From Paenibacillus humicus NBRC 102415 (GTDB lineage Bacteria; Bacillota; Bacilli; Paenibacillales; Paenibacillaceae): a stretch of DNA of 64,000 bases. Below the pieces are notes generated by a model. The model worked only from the letters and a program-made list of their open reading frames with translations, was not told the origin of the DNA and made no database searches. Of this stretch, positions 50,945-59,077 are shown one piece after another. Each line of letters starts with the position of its first letter. The stretch's first letter is position 1. Position numbers and translations under genes: made by a program. The stretch covers positions 1 through 64,000 of the forward strand of contig NZ_BIMD01000006.1 of NCBI RefSeq assembly GCF_004000905.1. Reading direction: 5' to 3'.

Positions 50945-51430
50945 ATGAACAAACAAGAGCAGGTCATTATGGGGTTCAGGGACTTGCTGAACAAAATGAT
51001 TTTGATCAATAAGGATAAAATGGAAGACAGCCTGAAGGGGTTTAAGCCGTCTGAAGTCCATTGCATCGAATACATCGAAAAAAATGAAGACTCCAACGTG
51101 ACTAAGCTTGCGGAATCCTTTTATATGACTCGCGGCGCCATAAGCAAAATGACGAAAAAGCTCCTGAAAAGAGGCCTTATCGAAAGCTACCGGAAGTCGG
51201 ACAACAAAAAAGAAATTTATTTCAGGCTTACGGAGCAAGGGAAAGTCATTTACAACATTCATGAGGACCTGCACAAAGAATTTCAAGAGCGGGATAAAGC
51301 CGTATTCGAGCAGGTGACCGAGGAGCAGCTGGACAGCATGATCAGCTTTGTGGACAAGTATAGAAAGCATTTGGATGCCGAAATAAAGAAACAGGATCTG
51401 GATATCAAGCTGGATAAAAGGGAATCATGA
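50945..51430 (+). CDS. MarR-family transcriptional regulator
   Basis: 161 residues: a helical dimerisation N-terminus, a winged helix (about 40-105) with NVTKLAESFYMTRGAISKMTKKLLKRGLI as the helix-turn-helix and a basic wing RKSDNKKEIYFRLTEQG, then a long C-terminal helix. GGGAGGGC precedes the ATG at 50945. It lies directly before an MFS transporter whose promoter carries inverted repeats, so it probably represses that pump. Base composition is lower in GC than the backbone. Confidence 0.87.
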   Translation: MNKQEQVIMGFRDLLNKMILINKDKMEDSLKGFKPSEVHCIEYIEKNEDSNVTKLAESFYMTRGAISKMTKKLLKRGLIESYRKSDNKKEIYFRLTEQGKVIYNIHEDLHKEFQERDKAVFEQVTEEQLDSMISFVDKYRKHLDAEIKKQDLDIKLDKRES

Positions 51431-51437
51431 AACAAAC

Positions 51438-51472
51438 AGCAGCCTGACTCTTTGGAGAACAGGCTGCTTTTT
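51438..51472 (+). terminator. Intrinsic terminator after the MarR gene
   Basis: AGCAGCCTG...CAGGCTGCT, a 9-bp stem, followed by TTTTTT. Confidence 0.9.
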
Positions 51473-51488
51473 TATGGGCGCTATTTTG

Positions 51489-51517
51489 TTGACTAGGAAA
51501 CAAAGATTTGATATGAT
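51489..51517 (+). promoter_or_regulatory. MFS promoter with inverted repeats
   Basis: TTGACT (51489-51494) and TATGAT (51512-51517), spacing 17. GGAAAC just after the -35 recurs inverted as GTTTCC downstream of the -10, and TTTGAT/ATCAAA is a second inverted pair across the start region. These are candidate MarR operators. Confidence 0.7.
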
Positions 51518-51559
51518 CATTTCGTTTCCAAGGAATCAAAATTTGAAGGGAGAAATCAA

Positions 51560-52795
51560 GTGTTCAAATCCAGATCACATCCAAAACCGAACACCGAACA
51601 TACGATAGATAAGCATGCCTTGTTATTCGGTCTCATCTCTGTGTTTCTTTGCGGACTCGGCTTCAGCATCATCACACCTGTCATGCCGTTTTTAGTGCAG
51701 CCGTACACAAGCAGTCCGGGAGAGCAAGCTGTCGTTGTCACGCTTTTGTCCTCTGTTTATGCGTTCTGCGTATTTTTTGCGGCTCCCGCACTTGGAGCGT
51801 TGAGCGACAGATACGGCCGTCGTCCACTGCTTCTGGCGTGCCTTCTAGGTTCGGCAATCGGGTACTTTATTTTCGGTCTGGGAGGAGCTTTATGGATCCT
51901 GTTTGCGGGGCGCATAATTGAAGGCATAACAGGCGGGAGCATCAGCACGATCTTCGCCTATTTTGCCGACATCATTCCTTCTGAGCAGAGAACCAAGTAC
52001 TTTGGATGGGTGAGTGCGGTCGTAGGGGCGGGAACCGTCATCGGGCCGACTGTGGGCGGATTGCTTGCCAAGTTCGGGTATTCGGTGCCCATGTACTTTG
52101 GAGCCCTGATTACGGCAGTGAACGTCGGGTACGGATTCTTTTTCATGCCCGAGAGCCTTGGCAAGAAGAATAGGCTGAAAAAGATTGCCTTGGCAAGGCT
52201 GAATCCATTCACGCAGCTTGCAAGCCTGCTTTCCATGAAAAACTTGAACAGGCTGCTGATTTCCGCGTTTTTGCTATGGATACCCAACGGATCCTTGCAG
52301 GCCGTTTTTTCCCAGTTCACGATGGATACGTTCAGCTGGAAGCCTGTATGGATCGGACTTATGTTTTCCATCCTGGGAGTCCAGGATATTCTTTCGCAAG
52401 GGTTCATCATGCCGAAGCTTTTGGTGAAATACAGCGATAAGCAGATAGCGGCTCTGGGGATGGTCTCGGAGATAATCGGTTATGGTCTTATTGCGGCATC
52501 GGCTTTGTTCTCGTTCTATCCCCTTTTAATCGCCGGCATGTTTATCTTTGGCTTTGGCGATTCGATCTTCGGGCCTTCCTTCAATGGGATGTTATCCAAG
52601 TCTGTCGATTCCAGCGAACAAGGAAGGATCCAAGGAGGCAGCCAATCGATCCAGGCTTTAGCCAGAATGATCGGGCCTATCCTTGGAGGTTGGATCTATG
52701 TATCGCTTGGCCATGCCGCACCCGCTATTATGGGCATGATCCTTATCGCTGCGGCAATACCGGTTTTGTATAAGAGAACGCATGCAAGCGTGTAG
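51560..52795 (+). CDS. MFS multidrug-type transporter, TetA/DHA1-like
   Basis: 411 residues with 12 predicted membrane helices. The MFS motif A between helices 2 and 3 is GALSDRYGRRPLLLACLLGS, and helix 5 holds a motif-C-like stretch VVGAGTVIGPTVGGLL, characteristic of drug:H+ antiporters of the 12-helix DHA1/TetA group. The GTG start follows GGGAGAAATC. Under likely control of the adjacent MarR regulator. The drug spectrum cannot be inferred. Confidence 0.88.
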   Translation: MFKSRSHPKPNTEHTIDKHALLFGLISVFLCGLGFSIITPVMPFLVQPYTSSPGEQAVVVTLLSSVYAFCVFFAAPALGALSDRYGRRPLLLACLLGSAIGYFIFGLGGALWILFAGRIIEGITGGSISTIFAYFADIIPSEQRTKYFGWVSAVVGAGTVIGPTVGGLLAKFGYSVPMYFGALITAVNVGYGFFFMPESLGKKNRLKKIALARLNPFTQLASLLSMKNLNRLLISAFLLWIPNGSLQAVFSQFTMDTFSWKPVWIGLMFSILGVQDILSQGFIMPKLLVKYSDKQIAALGMVSEIIGYGLIAASALFSFYPLLIAGMFIFGFGDSIFGPSFNGMLSKSVDSSEQGRIQGGSQSIQALARMIGPILGGWIYVSLGHAAPAIMGMILIAAAIPVLYKRTHASV

Positions 52796-52834
52796 ATGCT
52801 TGTCTGACATCGAATGACAGTTGCGATTCTTTTA

Positions 52835-52864
52835 TTGACGTTCGCTGGCTAAATATGTTATGCT
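52835..52864 (+). promoter_or_regulatory. tRNA-Leu promoter
   Basis: TTGACG (52835-52840) and TATGCT (52859-52864) with 18-bp spacing, 40 bp before the tRNA. Confidence 0.7.
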
Positions 52865-52903
52865 ACGCTTCGTCAATGTTTGAAACAGGCATTGCCCCAA
52901 CAA

Positions 52904-52989
52904 GCCGAGGTGGCGGAACTGGCAGACGCACAGGACTTAAAATCCTGCGGTAGGTGACTACCATACGGGTTCGATCCCCGTCCTCGGCA
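52904..52989 (+). tRNA. tRNA-Leu(UAA)
   Basis: An 86-nt class II tRNA. Acceptor GCCGAGG/CCTCGGC, anticodon stem CAGGA/TCCTG with loop CTTAAAA, and a long variable arm. CCA is not encoded. It is the integration target of the element that follows. Confidence 0.96.
52931..52989 (+). repeat. attL: 59-bp direct repeat inside tRNA-Leu
   Basis: The sequence from the 5' anticodon stem to the discriminator base recurs exactly at 59358-59416. This copy lies in the intact tRNA gene and marks the left end of the integrated element. Confidence 0.93.
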
Positions 52990-53057
52990 TACTTGGTTTA
53001 TCAAGGTTTCGATCTTGAGCAATCATTCGCTAAAACCTAAAATATCGCTTGGTCCTG

Positions 53058-53125
53058 GGTACTTGAAACGGTACCTGCAACTGCACAGGACCACGTGATA
53101 CATGAATCCTTCTTTGCGGTACTTG
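53058..53125 (+). repeat. Two GGTACTTG repeats near attL, possible integrase arm sites
   Basis: GGTACTTG at 53058-53065 and again at 53118-53125, exactly 60 bp apart, between attL and the integrase gene. Short direct repeats in this position often serve as arm-type binding sites of tyrosine integrases; here this is inference only. Confidence 0.35.
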
Positions 53126-53163
53126 GGGCAAAATCCAAGTAAAGGCTAAGGGAGGTTTTTTGT

Positions 53164-54114
53164 TTGAGTGGACGGTTAACGAAGGTGAAGAAAGCGGCCC
53201 CGGCAACGTATGAAGTGGCACTGGAACAGTTCCTTCTGTGGAAGAAGGCACAGGGCATATCCGAGCAGACCATGAAAGATTACAGAGAGCATGTATCCCG
53301 ATTTTTAAAGAGGTATCCCGCGGCTGCCAATCCTAAGGATTCAGAGGCCCTTGAGAAGAGCGCCTATGCTTATTTGGGAGAAGAAGGTATTAAGCCAGCG
53401 ACCTATAATAATCGGCTTGTTTATCTAAGCACCTTCTTCAACTGGTGCGCTGACAAAGGCATGATTGATGAAAATCCGCTGCTGAACTCTAAAAAGCGTA
53501 AAGCCGAAGGCCGTATCGTAAACCTTGATGAGAATATTATCCGTGAGCTATTATTGGCTCCCGATACAAGTACCTATACGGGTCTCCGTGACCATGCACT
53601 CATGCTGTTCTTCCTAGACACTGGTATACGCCCTAAGGAGGCATTTGCGCTACTTTAATCGGACTTTAGACTAAACATACTGGAAGTGAAAATAAGACAG
53701 GAAACGGCAAAAACAAAGGTTTCACGCACCCTTCATTACTCTCCAGAGACAGCAAAGGTAATTGGCGAGCTTATAGCCGCCCGCCTAGATGAATGGGATG
53801 AGACTGTCCCCGTGTTTTGCACTTACGAAGGGAACCAGTTGAACCGCCACTCATGGGGAGACAGGATTGAGCATTACTGCAAGAAGCTCGGTACTCATAT
53901 CGTTCCATACGATTTACGGCATTCATTTGCCTTGCTGTTTCTCAGGCAGGGGGGAAATGCGTTGGCACTTCAGCGAATGCTGGGGCATGTCACCTTGGAG
54001 ATGACTAAGCGTTATGTTGCTCTGACGAACAATGACTTAAAGAACCAGCACTCGCTTGCATCCCCGATCAAGAGATTAATGCCAACGAAGAAGCGGGTAG
54101 GTAGGTTGAATTAG
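53164..54114 (+). pseudogene. Tyrosine recombinase/integrase interrupted by one in-frame stop
   Basis: A 316-codon frame broken by TAA at 53656-53658. The 5' part has the SAM-like core-binding domain and the first catalytic Arg in DTGIRPKEAF; the 3' part carries the rest of the site, YDLRHSFALLFLRQGG, ML-GHVTLEMT and the Tyr in KRYVALT. Both halves are in the same frame, so one base change (for example CAA to TAA) explains the break. The TTG start follows GGGAGG. Without read-through the enzyme is inactive and the element cannot excise itself. Confidence 0.88.
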
Positions 54115-54234
54115 AACAAGAGGCAGGAGCTGACATGGCTCCTGTCTTATTTATAAACAATATTCACCTGACGGTTCTAATTATGTATTAATGAAATCAG
54201 TGTAGATAAAATACATTGAGAGTTGGTAAGTACA

Positions 54235-54825
54235 ATGAGTTACCAAGCAGAGGTATTTAATGTATTGATTGCTTCTCCCTCAGATGTAGCGACTGAACGT
54301 GAAGAAGTGGAGAGAGCAATCTACGAATGGAATAGGCGATATTCCGCACAGCTTAATGTGGTGTTGCTTCCGAGGCGATGGGAGAAGGATGTTGTACCAG
54401 CATATCGGGGCGCTGATCCACAACAGATAATCAATGAGCAAATTACACAGAAGTGTGACATACTTATCGGCATTTTCTGGACCAAGCTTGGTACAGCAAC
54501 TTTAAATCACTCATCTGGTACGCTCGAAGAGATAAATCTCTTCATTGAAGCTGAAAAGGATGTCTTGCTGTTTTTTGTTGATAAACCAGTGCCCCGAAGC
54601 AATACAGACTACTCTGCAAAGCTCGGGTGGTTATGTACGCAGATAAGGGAGGCGCTGCAACGTTTGATTGCGGCTCGGAAAACTTCTCGTGGATGTACTA
54701 TTGCCGCGTTTAAAGAGCCGACTGAGATGATTTCCTTAAAGATCACTCGGTTCTTGGTATTCAAAAACAGGCAAGTAAACTGTTCCTTTGGAGAATGTCG
54801 TAATTCAGGTGCTAGCAAATCGTAA
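54235..54825 (+). pseudogene. TIR/DUF4062-like protein, 3' end lost
   Basis: The first ~130 codons have an alpha/beta nucleotide-binding-like domain: VFNVLIASPSDVATEREEVERAIYEWN, then QIINEQITQKCDILIGIFWTKLGT and SGTLEEINLFIEA, as in TIR-like/DUF4062 effectors of defence genes. From about 54622 the frame continues only as antisense of radC and is meaningless, so the native C-terminal part was deleted. The ATG at 54235 has no strong ribosome binding site. The intact gene was probably several hundred codons longer. Confidence 0.7.
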
Positions 54826-55064
54826 ACATCTTTGGGGCATTGAATTGCAACTCGGTCAGGAGTAGGAAGGGTCAGGGATTTAGCCAATTGGAGCAGAGCC
54901 GTGATCTGGCGAGCCTTACCTATTCCGATTCCTTTGATAATGGTCAATTGTTGCTCGCTTGCTTCTAGCAGCTCTGTTGTTGTAGGGAACTGTTGAAACA
55001 ATTCTTGAATTTTCAGTGATTCCGAGATAAGGCGTATAATTTCTGTTTGTGGATTAGGGTTCAT
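54609..55064 (-). pseudogene. radC: RadC/JAB-domain protein, truncated at the 3' end
   Basis: 151 codons. A helix-hairpin-helix region (LTIIKGIGIGKARQITALL) is followed by the JAB core FLNTKNRVIFKEIISVGSLNAAIVHPREVFRAAI and SLICVHNHPS. RadC normally continues HNHPSG with a downstream Asp ligand for another 50 or so residues; here it ends abruptly with FAE and stop right after HNHPS. The break coincides with that of the convergent TIR-like gene, pointing to one deletion. The metal site is incomplete. Confidence 0.85.
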
Positions 55065-55093
55065 TGGCTTCCTCCGTTGATTTTGATGGACAC

Positions 55094-55176
55094 AAAAAGG
55101 CCGTACACGTTTAAAGGTGTACGGCCTTTCGATGCATGTAGAGCCTCTCGCGAGGGACTACCTATCATGCATAGGT
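55094..55176. terminator. Three consecutive hairpins after radC start
   Basis: AAAGGCCGTACAC...GTGTACGGCCTTT (55096-55129) is a perfect 13-bp stem with TTTTTG on the minus side. It is followed by the palindromic CCTCTCGCGAGG (55144-55155) and ACCTAT-CATGC-ATAGGT (about 55160-55176). The first resembles a bidirectional terminator; the others are unexplained. The stretch 55177-55355 holds no other feature I can support. Confidence 0.55.
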
Positions 55177-55359
55177 ATAAGGGCTATAATATAGAAATGA
55201 ACATGAGCAGAGTGCGGTGTTTGGAAGTGTAAGCTTTTAAATGAAATTAATAGAACGCGCGTTTGGTTTCTGGGTTTTCCAGTGACAAAATGTGTAAATA
55301 GTTGAGCTCTATCTCTGGAACTAGCTGTCGATAGATCAGGAATTCTATCAATTCAAGGT

Positions 55360-55387
55360 TTGAAAAAATAGTAATATATGCTATAAT
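55360..55387 (+). promoter_or_regulatory. Promoter of the reverse-transcriptase leader
   Basis: TTGAAA (55360-55365) and a consensus TATAAT (55382-55387) at 16-bp spacing, more than 300 bp upstream of the reverse transcriptase start. Transcription should begin near 55393-55395, at the foot of a perfect hairpin. Confidence 0.7.
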
Positions 55388-55392
55388 GAAAG

Positions 55393-55696
55393 AGCCTTAT
55401 GTTTTAGACATAAGGGTTGGAGATTGTTGTCAACCTGCTGATTGATATTCTTAGATTGAATATCGTCTCGGTTGATAGCTGTTCAGTAAACATGATTGTG
55501 ACCAACCAGAACACAAGAGTGATTATTGGACTTTCCTCCTTAACTATTATAACATAGTTAATCATTAGGGCGAACATTAGGGTAGTTGGATTTAGTCTGC
55601 ACTTATAACAGAATGAATACAGTTGAGTTATACCTGTCTGCTTAGGGATGCTACCCCCCATGCTGGCAGGTATTACGCTTTTATAGGGGAGATAAA
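55393..55696 (+). ncRNA. Structured leader RNA upstream of the reverse transcriptase (candidate template RNA)
   Basis: About 300 nt of non-coding DNA with its own promoter and repeated inverted repeats: CCTTATGT-TTTAG-ACATAAGG (55395-55415), TCAACC...GGTTGA enclosing GATATTC...GAATATC (55430-55475), TTAACTAT...ATAGTTAA (55540-55561), TATAAC...GTTATA (55604-55632) and ATACCTG...CAGGTAT (55630-55673). DRT2-type systems carry such an ncRNA before the RT gene. The opposite strand is open over 55404-55661. Function is inferred. Confidence 0.6.
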
Positions 55697-57022
55697 GTGG
55701 AACTTCAAGAGTGGAAATTGAAAAATAAAAAGAGACGAAACTATGCTCACTTTGATCCTAAGGTCTCTTTAGATAGAGTATGGAGCTATATCAGCGACCC
55801 GAGAAAAATAGCAAGTCATGGTTTTTATCCCTTTATACATTACACTTTGTCTTTTCTAAAGTACAATAAGGAGACTGGACTAAAGCCTAAAACTCGTGAA
55901 ATTTGTTATTCCGCTCATATAGATCGGTACATCTATCAGTACTACGGGTTTAAACTAAACCAACTATACAACGCTAGAGTTAAACTTGACTGCATTGAAG
56001 ACTCAGCAATAGCTTATCGAGATAATTTACATAAAAACAATATTCACTTCGCTAAAGCAGCCTTTGATTTTATAAAAGGAACGGAAGAATGTTACGTTAT
56101 CATAGGTGACTTTACAAAGTTTTTTGACAGTTTGAATCATAATTATTTAAAAGAAAGGCTTTGCAGTTTGTTGTGTACTGAAAGACTGCCTGATGACTAT
56201 TATGCAGTATTCAAAAACATTACCAAGTATTCTACCTGGGATTTGACGGTTCTTCTAGAATTGAATGGTTTGGAAAATAATGTAAATGGAATACAGTCTT
56301 TTAATCAATTGGAGAAAGCTATTTCCTCTGCACAGTTCAAGGAGCTAAAGAATAAGTTTGTTAAGCCCAATAAAGATAGTTTTGGGATACCACAAGGCTC
56401 TGCAATTAGTGCTGTCCTTTCCAATATATACATGTTGGACTTTGACAAAAAAATAAAAGATTATGTAACAGAGAAACAAGGTCTATACATGAGGTACAGT
56501 GATGATTTTATTGTTATTTTACCATCGACAACTCTGGTTTCATTTAAAAGTAATTTTCAGTTTATCAACTTAGCGATTCAGTCCGTTCCTCGTGTAAAGT
56601 TGGAACCTGAAAAAACACAGATCTTTGAGTACAATCGAGGTGTCATTAAGAGCTGCAATGAAGATATTTTACAAAATGTGAAGAACGGTAAAAATTTCAT
56701 TAATTACTTGGGCTTCACATTTGATGGTCGGGCAGTTACTCTGAGGGATAAGACAGTTTCAAAGTATTATTACAGACTATATCGTAAACTGAAGACGATT
56801 GTTAAACGTAATGGAATTACTAAGAAAGGCAAGAGAATTAGCTGTGAAAATGTGTATTTGAAGTATTCTATTAAAGGCGCAAATGTCGGTAATGGTAGTC
56901 GTGGTAACTTCATTACTTATGTTAAAAAGGCAGAACGTATATTTAGTGGCGAGAAGGCCATTGGCCATGTAAGAAAAAAGCATATGCAGAAAATAAGAAA
57001 GCAGTTAAATCAGATAAAATAA
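55697..57022 (+). CDS. Stand-alone reverse transcriptase, DRT2-like (unknown-group/Abi class)
   Basis: 441 residues, RT only. The N-terminus has RRNYAHFDPKVSLDRV and ASHGFYPFIHYT, common to a group of defence RTs. Catalytic core: IIGDFTKFFDSLNH (135-148, first Asp), GIPQGSAISAVLSNIYM (230-246), YSDD (267-270) and KLEPEKT (301-307). There is no maturase X/HNH region as in group II introns. The GTG start follows GGGGAGATA. With the upstream structured RNA it fits DRT2 (UG2), whose RT copies an ncRNA; the exact class is uncertain without a search. Confidence 0.75.
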   Translation: MELQEWKLKNKKRRNYAHFDPKVSLDRVWSYISDPRKIASHGFYPFIHYTLSFLKYNKETGLKPKTREICYSAHIDRYIYQYYGFKLNQLYNARVKLDCIEDSAIAYRDNLHKNNIHFAKAAFDFIKGTEECYVIIGDFTKFFDSLNHNYLKERLCSLLCTERLPDDYYAVFKNITKYSTWDLTVLLELNGLENNVNGIQSFNQLEKAISSAQFKELKNKFVKPNKDSFGIPQGSAISAVLSNIYMLDFDKKIKDYVTEKQGLYMRYSDDFIVILPSTTLVSFKSNFQFINLAIQSVPRVKLEPEKTQIFEYNRGVIKSCNEDILQNVKNGKNFINYLGFTFDGRAVTLRDKTVSKYYYRLYRKLKTIVKRNGITKKGKRISCENVYLKYSIKGANVGNGSRGNFITYVKKAERIFSGEKAIGHVRKKHMQKIRKQLNQIK

Positions 57023-57458
57023 ATTCTTTTTTATGTCTACAAAGGGATAACTAAAGCGATCGAATGTTCGCGCTCCAAGTTTCATACTTCAATAGGCAAC
57101 TAGACGCTTGCGTTTCAGATATTTAGTCATTGTAAAAATCCGAAATGTTCTTAGCGATTTTAATTGCTTTTCTTACTCCTACCTGTATCCGTTGCCTACT
57201 CCATCATAGAAGCTCCATCGTGCACGTACTCCTCATAGACTGTGACGCTTGAGGGAGAAAAATAAGCTATAATGAAGCTATGGAAAGATGAACGGGATAT
57301 ACTTCAGAGTTAATGCTAAGACTAAGGTTTAGTTTTAAGAGTTATAATGGTTAAGATATGTAGGATATTTTTCGGGTTTTGTTGAATACTAATAACAATG
57401 AACCACGCTATACTCTTTTTGCTTGGTGTGGATTTTATTATTGATACGGGTGGTAGAA
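57023..57458. other. 436-bp non-coding gap with possible promoters
   Basis: No open frame of note. Two TATAAT boxes (57268-57273 and 57343-57348) have no good -35 partner. One of them probably serves the sce7726-like gene. No tandem repeats or clear terminator for the reverse transcriptase were seen. Confidence 0.4.
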
Positions 57459-58031
57459 ATGAATCTCTTGAATGATTTCGAGGTAAGATCGCTGTTAATT
57501 AAAGAACTAAAGCTTAATTATGCAAATGATTCAAACACAAGAATTATTAATGAGTTGGGAATTGATTTTGGTGCTTCAAGAGTTGATGTAGCGGTTGTAA
57601 ATGGTATTATTCATGGATATGAAATTAAAAGCGATATGGATAATTTAAATAGACTGCCAAGGCAGATTAGTTATTATAATAAACTCTTTCAAAGAATGAC
57701 AATTATATCTTCAAGAAGATATTATAATCAAATTTGTGAAATGATTCCTAGTTGGTGGGGGGTTAAGATTATAAGTGCTGATAGAACACGATTGATCGAG
57801 AAGAGGAAGGGGAGACTTCAAAACAATCAGGATAAAGACATACTGTTAAGGCTTCTATGGAAAAAAGATTTGGAAGGTTTTGTAGATGTTTTGAATCTTC
57901 CTAAAAAAATTAAAAACATGAAAAAAAATCAGCTACTTGAAATTTTTACTCAAGCAGCTGATTTAAGATTAGTTAGAGAATATACGTACCAAACTCTAAA
58001 GAACCGAACCAATTGGAGAAAAGAGTTATAA
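57459..58031 (+). CDS. sce7726-family protein, PD-(D/E)XK nuclease-like
   Basis: 190 residues. The N-terminal domain shows a PD-(D/E)XK arrangement: E32, then SRVDVAVVNG with D43, then GYEIKSD with E55-x-K57, followed by LPRQISYYNKLFQRM. This matches what I know of the sce7726 family, which often neighbours sce7725/beta-family genes, here convergent with a 6-bp overlap of the 3' ends. Start ATG at 57459 follows GGGTGG; a TTG at 57423 is unlikely. It may cleave DNA or RNA in phage defence, which is inference. Confidence 0.7.
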   Translation: MNLLNDFEVRSLLIKELKLNYANDSNTRIINELGIDFGASRVDVAVVNGIIHGYEIKSDMDNLNRLPRQISYYNKLFQRMTIISSRRYYNQICEMIPSWWGVKIISADRTRLIEKRKGRLQNNQDKDILLRLLWKKDLEGFVDVLNLPKKIKNMKKNQLLEIFTQAADLRLVREYTYQTLKNRTNWRKEL

Positions 58032-59057
58032 TTGTCTGGCAGTAAGTTCAATGTGATGATTGATTCCAAATTCTATGGGCTTGGAATGATTGGTTATGGC
58101 AAGCACTCTCTCTGCACAGTCCTTTATAGCTTTATCTCCATGTGAGAAATCGGGACCTTTGTACAAATCACTTTCGATTATTTCTTGACATAATCCTATA
58201 AAGCTTTCTATACCATTTCTATCTAATAACGTAGATTTAGCAATATAATAATCGTCTTCTGAAGAATAAAATAATTTTAGGTAAGTATTATAATAATTAA
58301 TATCTGTACCTTCAAAATCAGATTTTAATCTGACTGTATAATCACCGAATTGAAGGTGAGGAAATTCCTTTCGTAATTGATAGTAGGTTTTTAAATCATC
58401 TCGGGCACAAATTAGGCTAAATGTGTTGGGAAGAGCTTTATTAGCATCTTCGGGGCAAGCTGTTAGGGCAAGCACTAATATATTATAGTTGATTTTAGAA
58501 AAGTTTTGTAACGATGTTTCAATTCGATTGTAGCTTATTGGCGAATTATTAAAATCAATAATGATACTGAATTTTTTGTGTGGTGCTAAATTAATTATTT
58601 TTTCAGTGACTCTTTCCCTTATCAAATCTTCCATTGGGGAATTAAAGTCATGGCAGCGTATTCGAATGGCTACTTCATCGGAGGTTGACTGTAAAACTGA
58701 ATCAATAATCCACTGGGGAGAATCAAAATGCAGGCACGGTACATAGTTTAAACGAGCTTCTTCCATCTTTTTAATGCAGTGTTGGACTAAGTCAAAACCA
58801 TTTTCATCCTTCAGTTCATGAAATTCTCCTATTTTTTCAAACGCTGAAGAAAAATCATATATGAATTTCATTTCACCAATCTTGTTTTTTAAATACTGAC
58901 CCAACGTTCGGAAAGTTGTCCACCATTGGTCAACTTTTATTTCGGAGATGACTTTTGATTCGAGAATTGGTACAATTAATTCTTTGGTTTCAGACTTCAA
59001 ATTTTCCAAAGCGCCTATTTCTGCATTAGATATCTTTAGTATTGGGTAGTAAGTCAT
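58026..59057 (-). CDS. sce7725/beta-family protein
   Basis: 343 residues. It opens TYYPILKISNAEIGALENL, with the family hallmark of a YYPIL...E.AL start and a VPILES strand, and continues as a TIM-barrel-like alternation (VPCLHFDSPQWI, IRIRCHDFN, SIIIDFNNS, LALTACPEDANKAL). The T4 beta protein and sce7725-like proteins share this form. The partner of the adjacent sce7726-like nuclease in several genomes as far as I recall. The ATG has AGGGGAAAT upstream. Biochemical function is unknown. Confidence 0.7.
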   Translation of the reverse strand: MTYYPILKISNAEIGALENLKSETKELIVPILESKVISEIKVDQWWTTFRTLGQYLKNKIGEMKFIYDFSSAFEKIGEFHELKDENGFDLVQHCIKKMEEARLNYVPCLHFDSPQWIIDSVLQSTSDEVAIRIRCHDFNSPMEDLIRERVTEKIINLAPHKKFSIIIDFNNSPISYNRIETSLQNFSKINYNILVLALTACPEDANKALPNTFSLICARDDLKTYYQLRKEFPHLQFGDYTVRLKSDFEGTDINYYNTYLKLFYSSEDDYYIAKSTLLDRNGIESFIGLCQEIIESDLYKGPDFSHGDKAIKDCAERVLAITNHSKPIEFGINHHIELTARQL

Positions 59058-59077
59058 GATATTTCCCCTTTTTTAAA

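Noticed and set aside
55697-57022. Group II intron or retron as the explanation for the reverse transcriptase
   Set aside because: No maturase/HNH part and no intron boundary sequences such as a GUGYG start or domain V were seen. No msr/msd-like priming-G layout was recognised. The N-terminal HFYPFI-type features fit the defence RT group better.
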